In this document: one piece after another, positions 45,565 to 55,970 of the stretch
Numbering within the stretch: the first letter of the stretch is position 1
Layout: each line of letters begins with the position of its first letter
Assembly: GCA_018398575.1 (NCBI GenBank)
Contig: JAGTXZ010000005.1
Location: forward strand, 186,001-250,000
DNA from: Ampelomyces quisqualis
Lineage: Eukaryota; Ascomycota; Dothideomycetes; Pleosporales; Phaeosphaeriaceae
DNA length: 64,000 bases
Direction of reading: 5' to 3'
Made by a program: the position numbers and the translations under genes
Notes under the pieces: generated by a model
Database searches by the model: none
What the model saw: only the letters and a program-made list of their open reading frames with translations
What the model was told of the DNA's origin: nothing

Positions 45565-48500
45565 CTTGCACCTGTTTTGGCGGTGCTCTGGTGCTCGTTA
45601 TCTTCAATTTCAACGATTGCTATCAAAGATCTTGGGAACGCGAGGGCGCACGCGAAGCTGTGATGACATAGCGCGCCTCGTTTTATCTTAATGCGGTAAC
45701 GCGTACTCCGTACTCGTGCCCTGTCGACCCAGAGACATCTACTATTTCACAACTTGCTCACTCACGAGACTCATCAGCGAAATATGTTCTCACTACTCTT
45801 TTTGGGCAATTCAAGTCCGGGAATTGCTCCTCAAGAAGAACGTATCCTGTTGTGTATCGATCGACTTGCCATCTGCTCCATCAAAGATGGCATGGGTGAA
45901 CCCTTTACCAGATTTTCACAAATCCTAGGAGGCCTGTTTCAGGCAGAGATGACAGCCTGCATCAGGTGAATCTGTACGGAGTAACCGTCTCAGAATCATC
46001 CGGGCTTTGAGAAAGGAGTGAGCGTATTGATCACGTCAAGGTCACGTCGAATGACACCTGGTCTTTATCGTCGATTTTCACGACACCCTCACATAACCCA
46101 GCATACCTTCGCAACCTCAGCCAATGCACCACCGACTCTTGGTTGACGTAACATTGGTGATATCTTTCCGGGCTTGCTTGCATGTGCACGTAGCGCACCA
46201 GGACCTACTGTGCAAAATTCCAACTGAGGAAAAAATCTGGAGAATACGGAGTACGTGTCCGGGCAATGGCATGCCGCAAGCCGGATGGGCCACTGCTCAG
46301 AGGAGTCGGGTGTTTACAGGGATGATCCCTTTGCCTCTCCAACATGATGTGTGGGATATCTCGGATCTTTGGTGTTTGAAAGATTGGACGGCACTACTTC
46401 GGCAGGAGGGTCGTACATGGAGTAAACCATCCGCACATTGTCCGGCACCTCCGCCAGCCTCAATCCACTTGATGGCAATGTCCAATAATGTCCACCTCGA
46501 CCCACCTGAGTGTAATCTCAATATCCGTTGCTCTAACGGCTGGGCTGCGTCGCGTCCCGAGCCCAAATATCCCTTCTACGATTCATGGAATGGCATCCAG
46601 AACCACTGTGGCCTTGGCAGCAAAAGCTTATCATGACCTGATCTAACCGGAAAAGACATTAGCCATCGTTCCAGAACCATACATGGCGTGAAGCTGAGTT
46701 GGATGAGGTAAGGACAGGCATCGCGATATGTGCATCGAGACGAAGGATGCGGGTGTCGGGAAGCGGGAGGATTGGCTAGAGGAGATGATCCAACTCGGTA
46801 TTGTCAGCGTCGAGCAATCTGGTGTGGCAGCGATAGCTGTGCGCCACGCACAAGCGCACTCTTGCTAATCCGCCAGCCTATGGTCTGTTCAAACAGTTCA
46901 ATGTTGGACCTTGGTGGACGCGTTAGTAGTTACTGTGCTCGAGACACGCACTAGCGAGAATGCGTTTCAGGATTGCAAAACGTAAGGGCTGTAGCATGCG
47001 TGCACAACTAACGATACCTGCTCCCACCAAGCTGACCGGAGCTAAGTGCAAGCGAAGCAGTAGCTCGGTATCCCGGCGCAGAAGTACATCACAAGTACCA
47101 AGGTACCCACCAGTCTCTGCACTTGTATCCGACGCATTGCTACCTCTTGCCTGCTGGGGGGTGTCGAGTTCGTACATGCAGTTGGGGCAACAAGACAGGA
47201 AAAGCCCAAGTTGGAGCATCTCCTTGAGGACGAGCAGGGCCGCAGGGGAAAGCGATTATCGACAGGGTTGGGCGCAGAAGCTTGGGTTTGGCAAGGTGAG
47301 GGGTTCGTGCGCTGGTGGTGTCGCGGAATGGGAGCCCATTGGCTAGTCGTGACCTACTTCGTAAGCGAAATATTGCGAATACAAGGTGCATGAACGGTTT
47401 TGGCAATGACAGAGCGGTGATCTCCGTTGAGGATGTGCACGCGGATGCTGGAATTTGAGCCGGAAGAACACACTGTCCCCTCAATGGAACGTGTCAGGAT
47501 CAACTTGGAGAGCTTGCTGCTGATAGTCTGCCGCTTGTCCGATCCATCACCATGGCCAACAGGAGAAGTGTATGATATTGCTTCTTTGCGACTGCCGGCT
47601 GCGGGAGTATGGTGATGGTGTGCACGAGCGGCACGATGCAGCGGGCAGTCAGGACCCTGATGCTTATCATACACGCTATCAATCGAGCCGCCAATATCAA
47701 GAAAGGGTGGTGCTCCACATTACCTGTCGTTCGAGGACCAGTGATCGATGGTGAGGAGACAAGAGTACGGAGTAGAGGCGGAGCCAACGCACCGTTCTCA
47801 CCTTGCCTGCATCTTAGTATCTTACACTACTGACATTCGGGACGTCCAGCCCTTGGCTTCAGTGATGCCAAACAGACTTCGGATTCCCAAGACGAGAGTG
47901 GTCAGTGTCTCGACATTCGCTAGATTCTAGATGAAGTCCTGTTGCAACCATAGTATCCAGCATCCCAGCTGTTCAGGATCAACATCTGTACAACATGCCA
48001 GTAAAGTAGCGAGACCATGGATAACACACCCTTGCAGAGATATGTCATACCACATTTGCCTTGACACATCACGGTCGAGTGCATCTTGCACCACAGAACT
48101 ACTCGGTAACATGCCGCTGTACGGCGTGGCACTCGAGTTCACGACATACTAGCGCAGAGTTGTGGATATGTCAAGATGCGCATGACACTATGGCAGCAGC
48201 TTTTCGAGGCCGGCACATATGAAGAGGCTATGTGAGCTCCCCGTCGTAGCCGCAGTAGTCTGTACACCCGCATTCTCATGCCACCGACGGTACCTTCATG
48301 TTCTTAGCCGATGGTCCTGGTAGAAATTTGTGGCTTCAGATGAAAAATTTAGACGGTACGACCAAACATCGTTCCCAAGCAATCTCTCGGATTGGTCCGG
48401 ATTGTAAGATGTCTTTCGTGCTCAGATAGCACGTATCTGTGCCTGTGGGTACAATGGACTAGCGTACTTTGTACACATATGAACAGAGCCACGGTTGATG

Positions 48501-50450
48501 TACTACGCTAGATTTGTCCGCTTTGTCTTATCGACTAGAGCCCGCACATGGATGCAACATGCGGGGACTGCGCAACCATGAGCATTATTGTGAAGATGAT
48601 GGATTCCTTGTGCGATAAGCCGTTCGTTGGATGCTGCGAGTCCCCGCGGCTTGGTTAGCATGGGTACGAAATGTCATCGAGGAACGGCCAGGCGCTTCGA
48701 ACCTGAAGCCTGACAGAGTGTAGTAAAGTGGGTAACTCCTGATGCGATCCAGCGCATGACGTCGGGCCATTCTTGAGGGAAAGATCGTGGGGGTACCATG
48801 TTCGTTCATGTGTAGCGTGCTAGGCGAATCACAGACAACTAGTTAACTGTGCACGAATGAAGGTCTGGACATGCCAATGACGAGAAATGCAACGATGCTG
48901 CGGAAGACTGCTTGCATCTGTGCTTTGCAGATAGATGGTGTGCGCAGAGTCTTAAGATAAAAAGTAAAGTGTATACGTATCCGTACCGGACCGAGTAGTT
49001 AGGCATCGGTACTCGGTAATCTGGTTGCAGTCGGCTTATCCCAGAATTGCGCGGTTTTTCTCCAAGAAACTGCGAATACAGTTTGCCAGCCAGGGGGTGC
49101 CGACAAAGGACCAATCAGTTGCGTGGTGCGATCAAATGCGAACGGCCGGCATGGTTGCGGCCGACGTCGGTCTGTGAGTCGTACGTATCGTTGCGCATTC
49201 CGAGAGTTCTTGCGATAGTTTTGCAGGTCCCTCGCCATCGGAGGGGAGGGGGGGGGGAGGGGGCGCTAGTGCATTCTGGGGTTCAGAGTTTTCTCGCAAC
49301 TGCGTAACGGGCAGTTGGAACCTCGTCTTCGCGATGAAGCAGCCATTTCTCTTTGCGCAGAAGAATGGGCGCAACCGACACGTGCCGAGGCGCCCCCTTG
49401 GTGCAGAGATGAGCGACAGGCATCAGACGGACAGAGGGTGCGTTGAACGTTCGAGGTCGCTCTCTTTTCCGAGTGCAAAGAGGCGCACAGCCATCAGCCC
49501 TGCGACGGATACGATGGGCGGTTTGCGAGAGGGCCATTCGACGCCGGTGGAGAGGCGCCCAGCGGCCCAGGTGGAGAGCGGCGGCGGGCTGGTCTGCCGG
49601 AATTCAGTCCGCGTCGCTAGCTGTGGACCTGTGGTGCACTGGCGCCATGGCCCGTGGTGCATGCCACGGCGCAGCGCTCACGGCTACTGTGTAGATGAAA
49701 GCACAACGGCCTTGGTTGCACGGCAGCGAGCCGACTCTTTCCGCCAGCGCCTGTCAGGCCTCAGGACCATGTCCAGGACCAGGAGCCAGGACTGACCAGC
49801 GCTGCGAGGGCGTCTCGGGCTCTCGGCGGCATCTTCGGCGGCTTGGGCGCTGCTGCAATCATGGCTGCGAGGGTGCAGGGCCGGCGGCGGCGGGCGGTAG
49901 GCCAAGCCGAGGGGCCCCGGACGCGTCGACGGGGTGGTCGGTGGTAAAAGGAGCTGTGCAAGCCTGCGAGTCGCGACTCTGTCGTAGCCCGGCCGCAGGG
50001 GTCGGCTTGGCGCCCCAGGCCCTCAGTTGAGTGCTCACGCTCCCTGATATTGATATTCACCAGCACACCAGCTGCTAGCCGTGGTCCGCTTTTCCCCTCC
50101 CCCGCCCGTCTGCCTCCTTCATCCCCTCGACCTCCATCCCCACCTGCACTCTGCACCTGAGAGACGCATCCCCCCAGCCCGTCTCTCTCCGCAGTCCTCG
50201 AGCGCACGCCGCCCACAGCCGTCGTCCAGTCGCTCTTGTGAGACAGCCCCGCCTGCCCGCCCAGCTAGCCCGCTCTCGCACCACCACCACCACCACCATC
50301 CGGTTCACTGCCCCGGCGGCCCTCCTTCCTCCGCTCCCCACCCCCGCCGTTTCCTCTCGCCTCGCTCCTGCCCAGAGCCCTCGGTCGCCCCTTCCTCGCG
50401 GCCGTCGCTTCGACATTCGTTTACGCAGACACTACCACCGCGCTAACTTT
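45565..50450. other. Gene-poor interval of about 4.9 kb
   Basis: I find no supportable gene. Frames of 100-170 codons (for example 46124-46636 plus, 49334-49795 plus, 50216-49761 minus) overlap each other and lack motifs and splice logic. It holds four TACGGAGTA copies (45704, 45975, 46245, 47766). It is not AT-rich, so it does not look like a RIP-degraded transposon. The right part (about 49.2-50.4 kb) is GC- and then C/T-rich and probably includes the promoter and long leader of the Spt23-like gene. A long non-coding RNA or lost gene cannot be excluded. Confidence 0.45.
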
Positions 50451-50468
50451 ATGAGCGCGTCGCCGTAG
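50451..50468 (+). promoter_or_regulatory. Minimal uORF before the Spt23-like gene
   Basis: ATG AGC GCG TCG CCG TAG ends 25 nt before the main start codon. If transcribed, it would put a five-codon upstream frame directly before the main one, a layout that can lower or regulate translation. This is inference from position. Confidence 0.45.
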
Positions 50469-50493
50469 CTGATCCACTCGCACAGCCACCACC

Positions 50494-52245
50494 ATGGCCT
50501 ATTCTTCGCAGCAGAACGACTTTGTGAACCCTGCCGACCTGTATGCATATAGTGCCTTCGCCTCATCCGATGCCACCACCAAGGCCGACCTCGACCTGTT
50601 CGACACCACGCTCGCATCCACCAGTCTGGACGAGTGGACCAACCCCAACGACCTCACCCACAGCCACCAGGACTCCGCCGTCGATCTGCGGGGATTCTAC
50701 ACGTCTGGCCCAGACACCTTCCCGCGGCTCAAGACGGAGAGCTCGTCGGAATTCGACAATTTCCTTGCCACGCCCTACTCAACCCCGGCATCGAATACCT
50801 CCAACACCCCCTCTCCGCACCGTGACATGATTTTTAGCAATGCCAACTCGCCCGGAGAATACGCCCGAGAGCAGAGCCAGACAAGCTCGCCAGACGCCAC
50901 CACGGATGCACTCACCAGAGACAGCATCATCATCCCCCAACCAGTTGACCCGCCCAAGGTCTCCATCTTCGTCGACAAGACGAAGACGCGTGCGGAGACA
51001 CAGATCAAGACCATGCTGGTCCTGGACCCGCTGCCTCGTCACGTTCAATATGCCCGCTTTCCTCGCCACACGCTTTCCAAGTCAAAGCAGCTTGCGAGCA
51101 ACGACGAAATCGCGGCCAACGAAACCGGAGACGCTGCTGTACGCGTGGATCTGACTCTCGTGTGCGCGACTGCAGTCGAGAACCAAGCAGGCATGAATCG
51201 CGCTCTGCGTCGCGCTAGAGGCGCAGAGAAAATTCCTCGAAGAGATCCTGGTACTCCGGTCTCTGACATTGACAAGGAAGACATTGTCCATCCGCAGAAT
51301 GGCGGCGCCGTAGTCATCTGTGAAGGCTGCAAGGAGCGCGAACGCAAGCGATACGACCGCAAGAAGAAGCGCAACCAAGAGGAGGAGAACGAGTGGAGCA
51401 ACTACGAAGACGACCGCATCATCATGATCAACGAGAAGGAATTCAAGCGTTGGCAGGATGTCGATCAGGGCCAGCAGCATGGACCCGATGCCAAAAAGGT
51501 CGAGTTTGCCATGCGGATCACGTGCTACTGTAGACATCAGGAGGAGAAGTCTCCAGTAGGCTACAAGGTCATCTTCACATTCCGAGATACCACTGGCGCG
51601 GTCCTTGCTCAAAAGGTGTCGGAGATCATCCAGATCACTGATGATCACAAGAACCGGGAAATGCCTCTTGTAGGTAGCATCACCACCGATCTCAGCGTTC
51701 ATCCCCCGGGCCGCGAGGACAGCATGGCTGCACAATACAACATGCCCATGTACAACTACTCCGCTCCACGTGTCTACGGCATGTACTCCCAACCAACCAC
51801 TCCGATCACGTCGCAATTCCAGAGCCCGCTTTCACCAATGGATGGCCACTACCCTCAGGCGACCAATCCTGTAGTCCCACAGGTTCCTCACCAGTCCACC
51901 TTTGCCTTTGGCGCTGCAAACGTTGCTGCTCCAGCGCCTGCTCCCTCGTACGCTAGTCACCAGCGCTACCAGAGCTACTCCAACACGCCCATGCTCAGTC
52001 CCACAGAGCAGTTCGCCGCAGCAGGATTTCCTCTTCATCGGCCACACTCGATGGATAGTTTCTCGGCTGCATTTGCCTCCATGTACCCACAGCAAAACCA
52101 ATACTCGCAGCCCTTTGCCTCACAACCGCCATCGCGCAATGTGTCGAGACCGGCTTCGCCTTCCTGGGAACAAGGCGCTTCACGAACCAAGAAGATGCGT
52201 GCCGTACCCGGATTCTTCATGGTAGAAGACCCTGATAATGAGTAA
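50494..52245 (+). CDS. Spt23/Mga2-like transcription regulator, short form
   Basis: Single exon, 583 aa. The first 170 residues are Ser/Thr/Asp-rich (activation-like). From about 175 there is a domain I associate with the DNA-binding region of Spt23/Mga2-type regulators: KTRAETQIKTMLVLDPLP, AVVICEGCKERERKRYDRKKKR, and MRITCYCRHQEEKSPVGYKVIFTFRD ending ITDDHKN (about residue 390). CEGC and CYCRH are conserved cysteine patterns. Unlike Spt23/Mga2 there is no visible IPT/TIG domain, ankyrin repeats or C-terminal membrane anchor; instead a Pro/Ser/Gln/Tyr-rich tail follows, ending near a basic SRTKKMRAVPGFF. In yeast the full-length proteins control lipid desaturation (OLE1). Here the function is unknown; a nuclear, unanchored regulator is inference. 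Confidence 0.62.
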   Translation: MAYSSQQNDFVNPADLYAYSAFASSDATTKADLDLFDTTLASTSLDEWTNPNDLTHSHQDSAVDLRGFYTSGPDTFPRLKTESSSEFDNFLATPYSTPASNTSNTPSPHRDMIFSNANSPGEYAREQSQTSSPDATTDALTRDSIIIPQPVDPPKVSIFVDKTKTRAETQIKTMLVLDPLPRHVQYARFPRHTLSKSKQLASNDEIAANETGDAAVRVDLTLVCATAVENQAGMNRALRRARGAEKIPRRDPGTPVSDIDKEDIVHPQNGGAVVICEGCKERERKRYDRKKKRNQEEENEWSNYEDDRIIMINEKEFKRWQDVDQGQQHGPDAKKVEFAMRITCYCRHQEEKSPVGYKVIFTFRDTTGAVLAQKVSEIIQITDDHKNREMPLVGSITTDLSVHPPGREDSMAAQYNMPMYNYSAPRVYGMYSQPTTPITSQFQSPLSPMDGHYPQATNPVVPQVPHQSTFAFGAANVAAPAPAPSYASHQRYQSYSNTPMLSPTEQFAAAGFPLHRPHSMDSFSAAFASMYPQQNQYSQPFASQPPSRNVSRPASPSWEQGASRTKKMRAVPGFFMVEDPDNE

Positions 52246-53062
52246 AGACGAGTGTCACGATAGTACGAGTTACGAACACAAATCTTGGACTCAAGATTAT
52301 GGCATTGCATTGGGTGGCGTTCTGGAGGCAATTTGCTTCTTCTGGATGGGTTCGAGTGGGATGTCGATTACGAAATGACGGGCTTGCGTATCCGCCTCGG
52401 AAGTCTGCCTGTCTCGGCAGGCGTTTGGAAAAAGTAACGTCAAGTCAATGCTCCTTTGCGGACTCTTTGTCGCTGTATCACATGGTCGCTTCCTTGACGT
52501 TACCGTGCGTTACTTTGGTTCGCACTGGATTGAACAAATCAGGCATTTTGGCTATTATGCTTTTTTAATTATTAGACGAAACTTTACATTTCACGTGTCA
52601 GGTCCTCTCGCGAGGGCTCGCACTGACATACAATCAATTGACTCAAAGCGCCTCTCCTCAATCACAATGCCTACGTCGTGCCCAACATGCTGGTGACGTA
52701 AGAGCACGCACTGCGCGTAAGGTTGAATCAAAACTGATTATTCAAAGACATGGGCTGACAGTAGAGCCCGAATTCGATGACGAGCATCGACAAGCTCGAA
52801 ACATGTTAGAGCCGACAATGGTGGAAGGAAAACGAGCTGCCGAAGAAACCAAGAAAGGCGTACGAGACCCAGCTCGCACCTTCCCAAGCATTCATTTCCC
52901 TGATAAAAAAACATCTGCCGTCCAAAATAAACAAACTCCAGTAACCATTATGGATTAACACGCTTTGCATTCAAAGATTCAGTTCTCGCACACCCTCCCT
53001 CTCTCTCTCTCTTATCGGACCCATGTATATCTACCACATGACCCCCTTCCTTCTCATACTCC

Positions 53063-53109
53063 CATCTAACATCTCACATCTAACATCTAACATCTAACAT
53101 CTCCCATCT
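53063..53109. repeat. ACATCTA-type 7-bp short tandem repeat
   Basis: About six copies of a 7-bp unit (CATCTAA with C variants) inside a C/T-rich stretch that also holds a CT microsatellite near 53000. Confidence 0.85.
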
Positions 53110-53290
53110 CAGCCCAAGTCCATATCTCTCTCCCCCGCCCCTCCCTCGCAGCTTTCCTCTTCCTCTTCCTCTCCCTCTCCCTCCTTCCTCATCCCGTATC
53201 CTTTCGAACCAACCCCTCAATCCCCTCACTTGCCTACAACGCGTGACTGCGTCTCGATGGGTTGGTTTCCGTGTCTCTCTTTTTTTCATG

Positions 53291-53335
53291 GGCGGCTATT
53301 TTGTCGGCGGCTATTTTGTTGGCGGCTATTTTCAT
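53291..53335. repeat. Three-copy 15-bp repeat
   Basis: Three adjacent units beginning GGCGGCTATTTT at 53291, 53306 and 53321, differing only in the last three bases, flanked by CATGGGCGG on both sides. Confidence 0.93.
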
Positions 53336-54025
53336 GGGCGGGGGTGGGGGATTTATTGGGGGCGGGGGGGAAGGTAGATTGGATCGGGTTGGGGGAGAGG
53401 GGATGCCGCGATGGTTGTGGGACTAGGCGGGGGCGACGGGGTGTGAGGAATGTGGCTATGTAGCCTATGTACGATGAACGATTTTGTGCGCGTTTTATTA
53501 TTATTTGGGTATGTTAGGAGTTAGGAATGGGAGATGAAATTGATGAGGGCGGTTCGATCGTTCGATACTGCGACGCAAACTGATCGACAAAGCCATTGTT
53601 GTTATGCTGTACAACGTATATCTGAACATTGGCAAGGTGCTGTCTATCGCCAAGGACACGGCCTCTCTCAAGACGCAGGCTGCGTCCATCTCCATGCCGT
53701 GGTATTGGTCCAAACCCCTCCCCTCCTCCACACGCACACACATGTAATATACAAACCTTCCATCGCCGGACAAGTAGACCTGCCACATATCCGAGCGAAG
53801 CCGTGCCGCGGACTACTTCTCCCGCCCCTGCAAGCGGCCCGCAGCGCGCTTTGAGTGTATCAGCAACGGTACCCTACAACGCACCTGTCATGCACGATAC
53901 TGCACAGCACTCTTTACCCTCTCTTGCTTGTTACCTGCATGGTACATTACAGAATCGTGTGCCTATAACCACAACTTTCTCCTGCATGTGTGTATGTATG
54001 GTATCTATTGGCCGGACAGTACAGG

Positions 54026-55854
54026 CTAAAAGCCCGCAGCGCCGGCTTTGCGGTATTCTTCGAAACTCGCTGCGCCATGACCAGAGTTAGAGTCTTCCTT
54101 GCGGCGGAGTTCAGACTCCCATTTTTCTTCTTCCTGCGCGAGGGTAGATTGGAATGCGGCGGATTGGCCGCGGTGGAAGTACAAGGGTGCGCTTTTGAGG
54201 AGCGCGACATCCTGGGTGACGAGGATGTGTTTGACGGTTGAGCCTGCGCGTCGGCTTTCTGTCAGACTTCTCGATGCATGGAGAGCTGAGGAGGCGATTG
54301 GAGAGGGGGATTCGGCTTACCAGGCGTGTCGTACTTGGCTTGCAGAAGGAGGTGATCGACGACGTGTCGCAAACCACGCGCGCCGGTGCCCATGTTACTT
54401 GCTTTGCGGGCGATTTCTCGTAGAGCGGCTTGTGTGATTCGCAATTCAATGTTGCGGAGGAGGAACTTGTATTCCTCTTGTCTTACGAGGCTATCTTTTG
54501 GTTCGGTGAGTACGCGCACGAGGGCTTCTTCATCGAGGGCTGCTACGGCGCAAGTGGTGGGTATGCGTCCGATCAACTCTGGGATCAACCCGTATTTCTG
54601 CAAATCTGCAGGCTGTACGTGGTCGAGGACGTTGACCTTTTCTTCTCGAGGCCTCTGCTTGACACCGAATGGGTGTGGCGGTCCTGTCTCTGCTGGTAGA
54701 AAGAATGGGGTATCCTTCTTGAATCTCAGGGCGTCGGCACCCTTCAGCATGACGCCTTCAGCGGCAGCTTGGGTACTGGACGACCGTATGGATGCTCCGA
54801 ACCCCATACCTCCCATGGCTTTCCGGTCAATGATTATCTTGTGCAGGTTTGAAAATGCGCCAGTGCATATGAAAAGGATGTTGTCGGTCTTGACGTTGAA
54901 CGTGTCGCCCCTGCCGCCAGGAGGACCAGGACTGGCACCAGACGAGGAGCCATCGTGCGGGCCGCCTCGTCCTGACGTGCCTCCCGGACCCTTCCCAGCA
55001 CTCCTCTCGGGCTTCGCCTGCACCTGCACAGTGGTACCTTCGATGATCTTGAGCAGTGCTTGTTGTACGCCTTCTCCGCCAACATCTTTGCCATACGAGA
55101 TCTTGGCTCCAGCAATCTTGTCGATCTCGTCGAGGACGATGATGCCTTGCTCGGCAGCGTCAATGTCGTAGTTGGCCGCGGACAACAGGCGAGCGACGCA
55201 CGATTCAACATCGTCCCCAATGTAGCCGGCCTGGGTAAACGTGGTGCAGTCGGACATGGAGATGGGTATTCCCAGCGTCTTGGCCAGCGTCTTGCACATG
55301 AGCGTCTTGCCCACGCCCGTCGGGCCGAGGATCATGACGTTGGACTTGTCCAACTGCAGCTCGTGTTCGCCCGAGTCCAGCAGGGCTTCGGCGTCGCTGT
55401 TGGGGAGAGCTGGCCCATGGCTGTACAGCTCTACGGTTGCTGGCTGGCCTGGGAACTCATCTGGGCTGGTCACACACGCGAGCGGCAGGCTGCGCCGCTG
55501 CTTCTCCTGGTTGCGCAGGCAGTGCTCGTGGACTGCAACGCTCAGCACCACCTTTGCGCGGTCCTGGCCGACGACGAAGCAGTCCAGGTGCTGTCGCAGC
55601 GCCCTGGGCGTGACGTCGTGGCTCTGGCCGACCTTGCTGGTGCCGCCCAGCGGACCGCGCGTGGGCTGGCCGGGCTCATAAAAGGCCGAGAAGCCCTGGC
55701 CGCTGAAGTCGGAGCGGTGGTACGACGACGGCAGGGCGCGGCGGGCGGAGAAGGCGCGGCAGGCGGTGCGGTGGGCGAGGGGCCGTCGCAGGACCATCAT
55801 GGACGGGAGAGACGGTATCGATCGACGGTGGGTGCAGTCGCGAGCTCTCCGCAT
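54026..55854 (-). CDS. mcx1: Mitochondrial ClpX-like unfoldase Mcx1
   Basis: Two exons, 55854-54321 and 54243-54026; 583 aa. It is an AAA+ protein related to bacterial ClpX, acting in the mitochondrial matrix; in yeast Mcx1 helps activate heme synthesis by unfolding ALA synthase. Seen: an Arg-rich presequence (MRRARDCTHRR), Walker A GPTGVGKT, the pore loop AGYIGDDVES, Walker B IIVLDEIDKI and the sensor region LIPELIGRIPTTC. The ClpX zinc-binding N-domain is absent. A Gly/Ser/Pro-rich insertion sits between Walker B and sensor 1. An MGFGAS stretch stands where ClpX has the IGF loop that docks ClpP. In-frame ATGs near 55799 are alternative starts. The last exon adds 73 residues. It is divergent from the branching enzyme gene. 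Confidence 0.95.
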
Positions 55855-55970
55855 TGAGCCGACGTGACATGTCACGTGTGCGGGGCAGCGTCTGGGGGTA
55901 TCCGCACAGTACGGAGTAGCTCAGTAGTCAGTGGGGGCGCCCCGGCGAGCTCTCTCCCTCCTCAACAAAC
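55855..55970. promoter_or_regulatory. Compact bidirectional promoter of MCX1 and GBE1
   Basis: Only 116 nt separate the two start codons. Within it lie an exact 12-bp palindrome GTGACATGTCAC (55864-55875) overlapping a CACGTG E-box (55873-55878), and a TACGGAGTA copy (55910-55918). CACGTG is the core of bHLH sites (Pho4/Cbf1 type); a Pho4-like link to the PHO80-type cyclin in this window is only speculation. Confidence 0.6.

Larger units (their letters stand above)
52246..54025. other. Intergenic, no firm gene; simple repeats
   Basis: From 52246 a transcript 3' end, then a possible small plus frame near 52668-52958 ending KKTSAVQNKQTPVTIMD, with no clear start. At 53000-53220 are C/T-rich simple repeats, and at 53291-53335 a 3x15-bp repeat. 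The right part is the 3' flank of MCX1. Nothing else is supported. Confidence 0.4.

Noticed and set aside
49334..50216. Long frames in the GC-rich stretch before the Spt23-like gene
   Set aside because: GC-rich DNA leaves many frames open on both strands. No family motif was seen, and leader or promoter sequence is more likely.
52638..52958. 106-codon plus frame with protein-like composition
   Set aside because: Starts at a TTG, no domain and no convincing upstream exon. Could be real but not supportable here.
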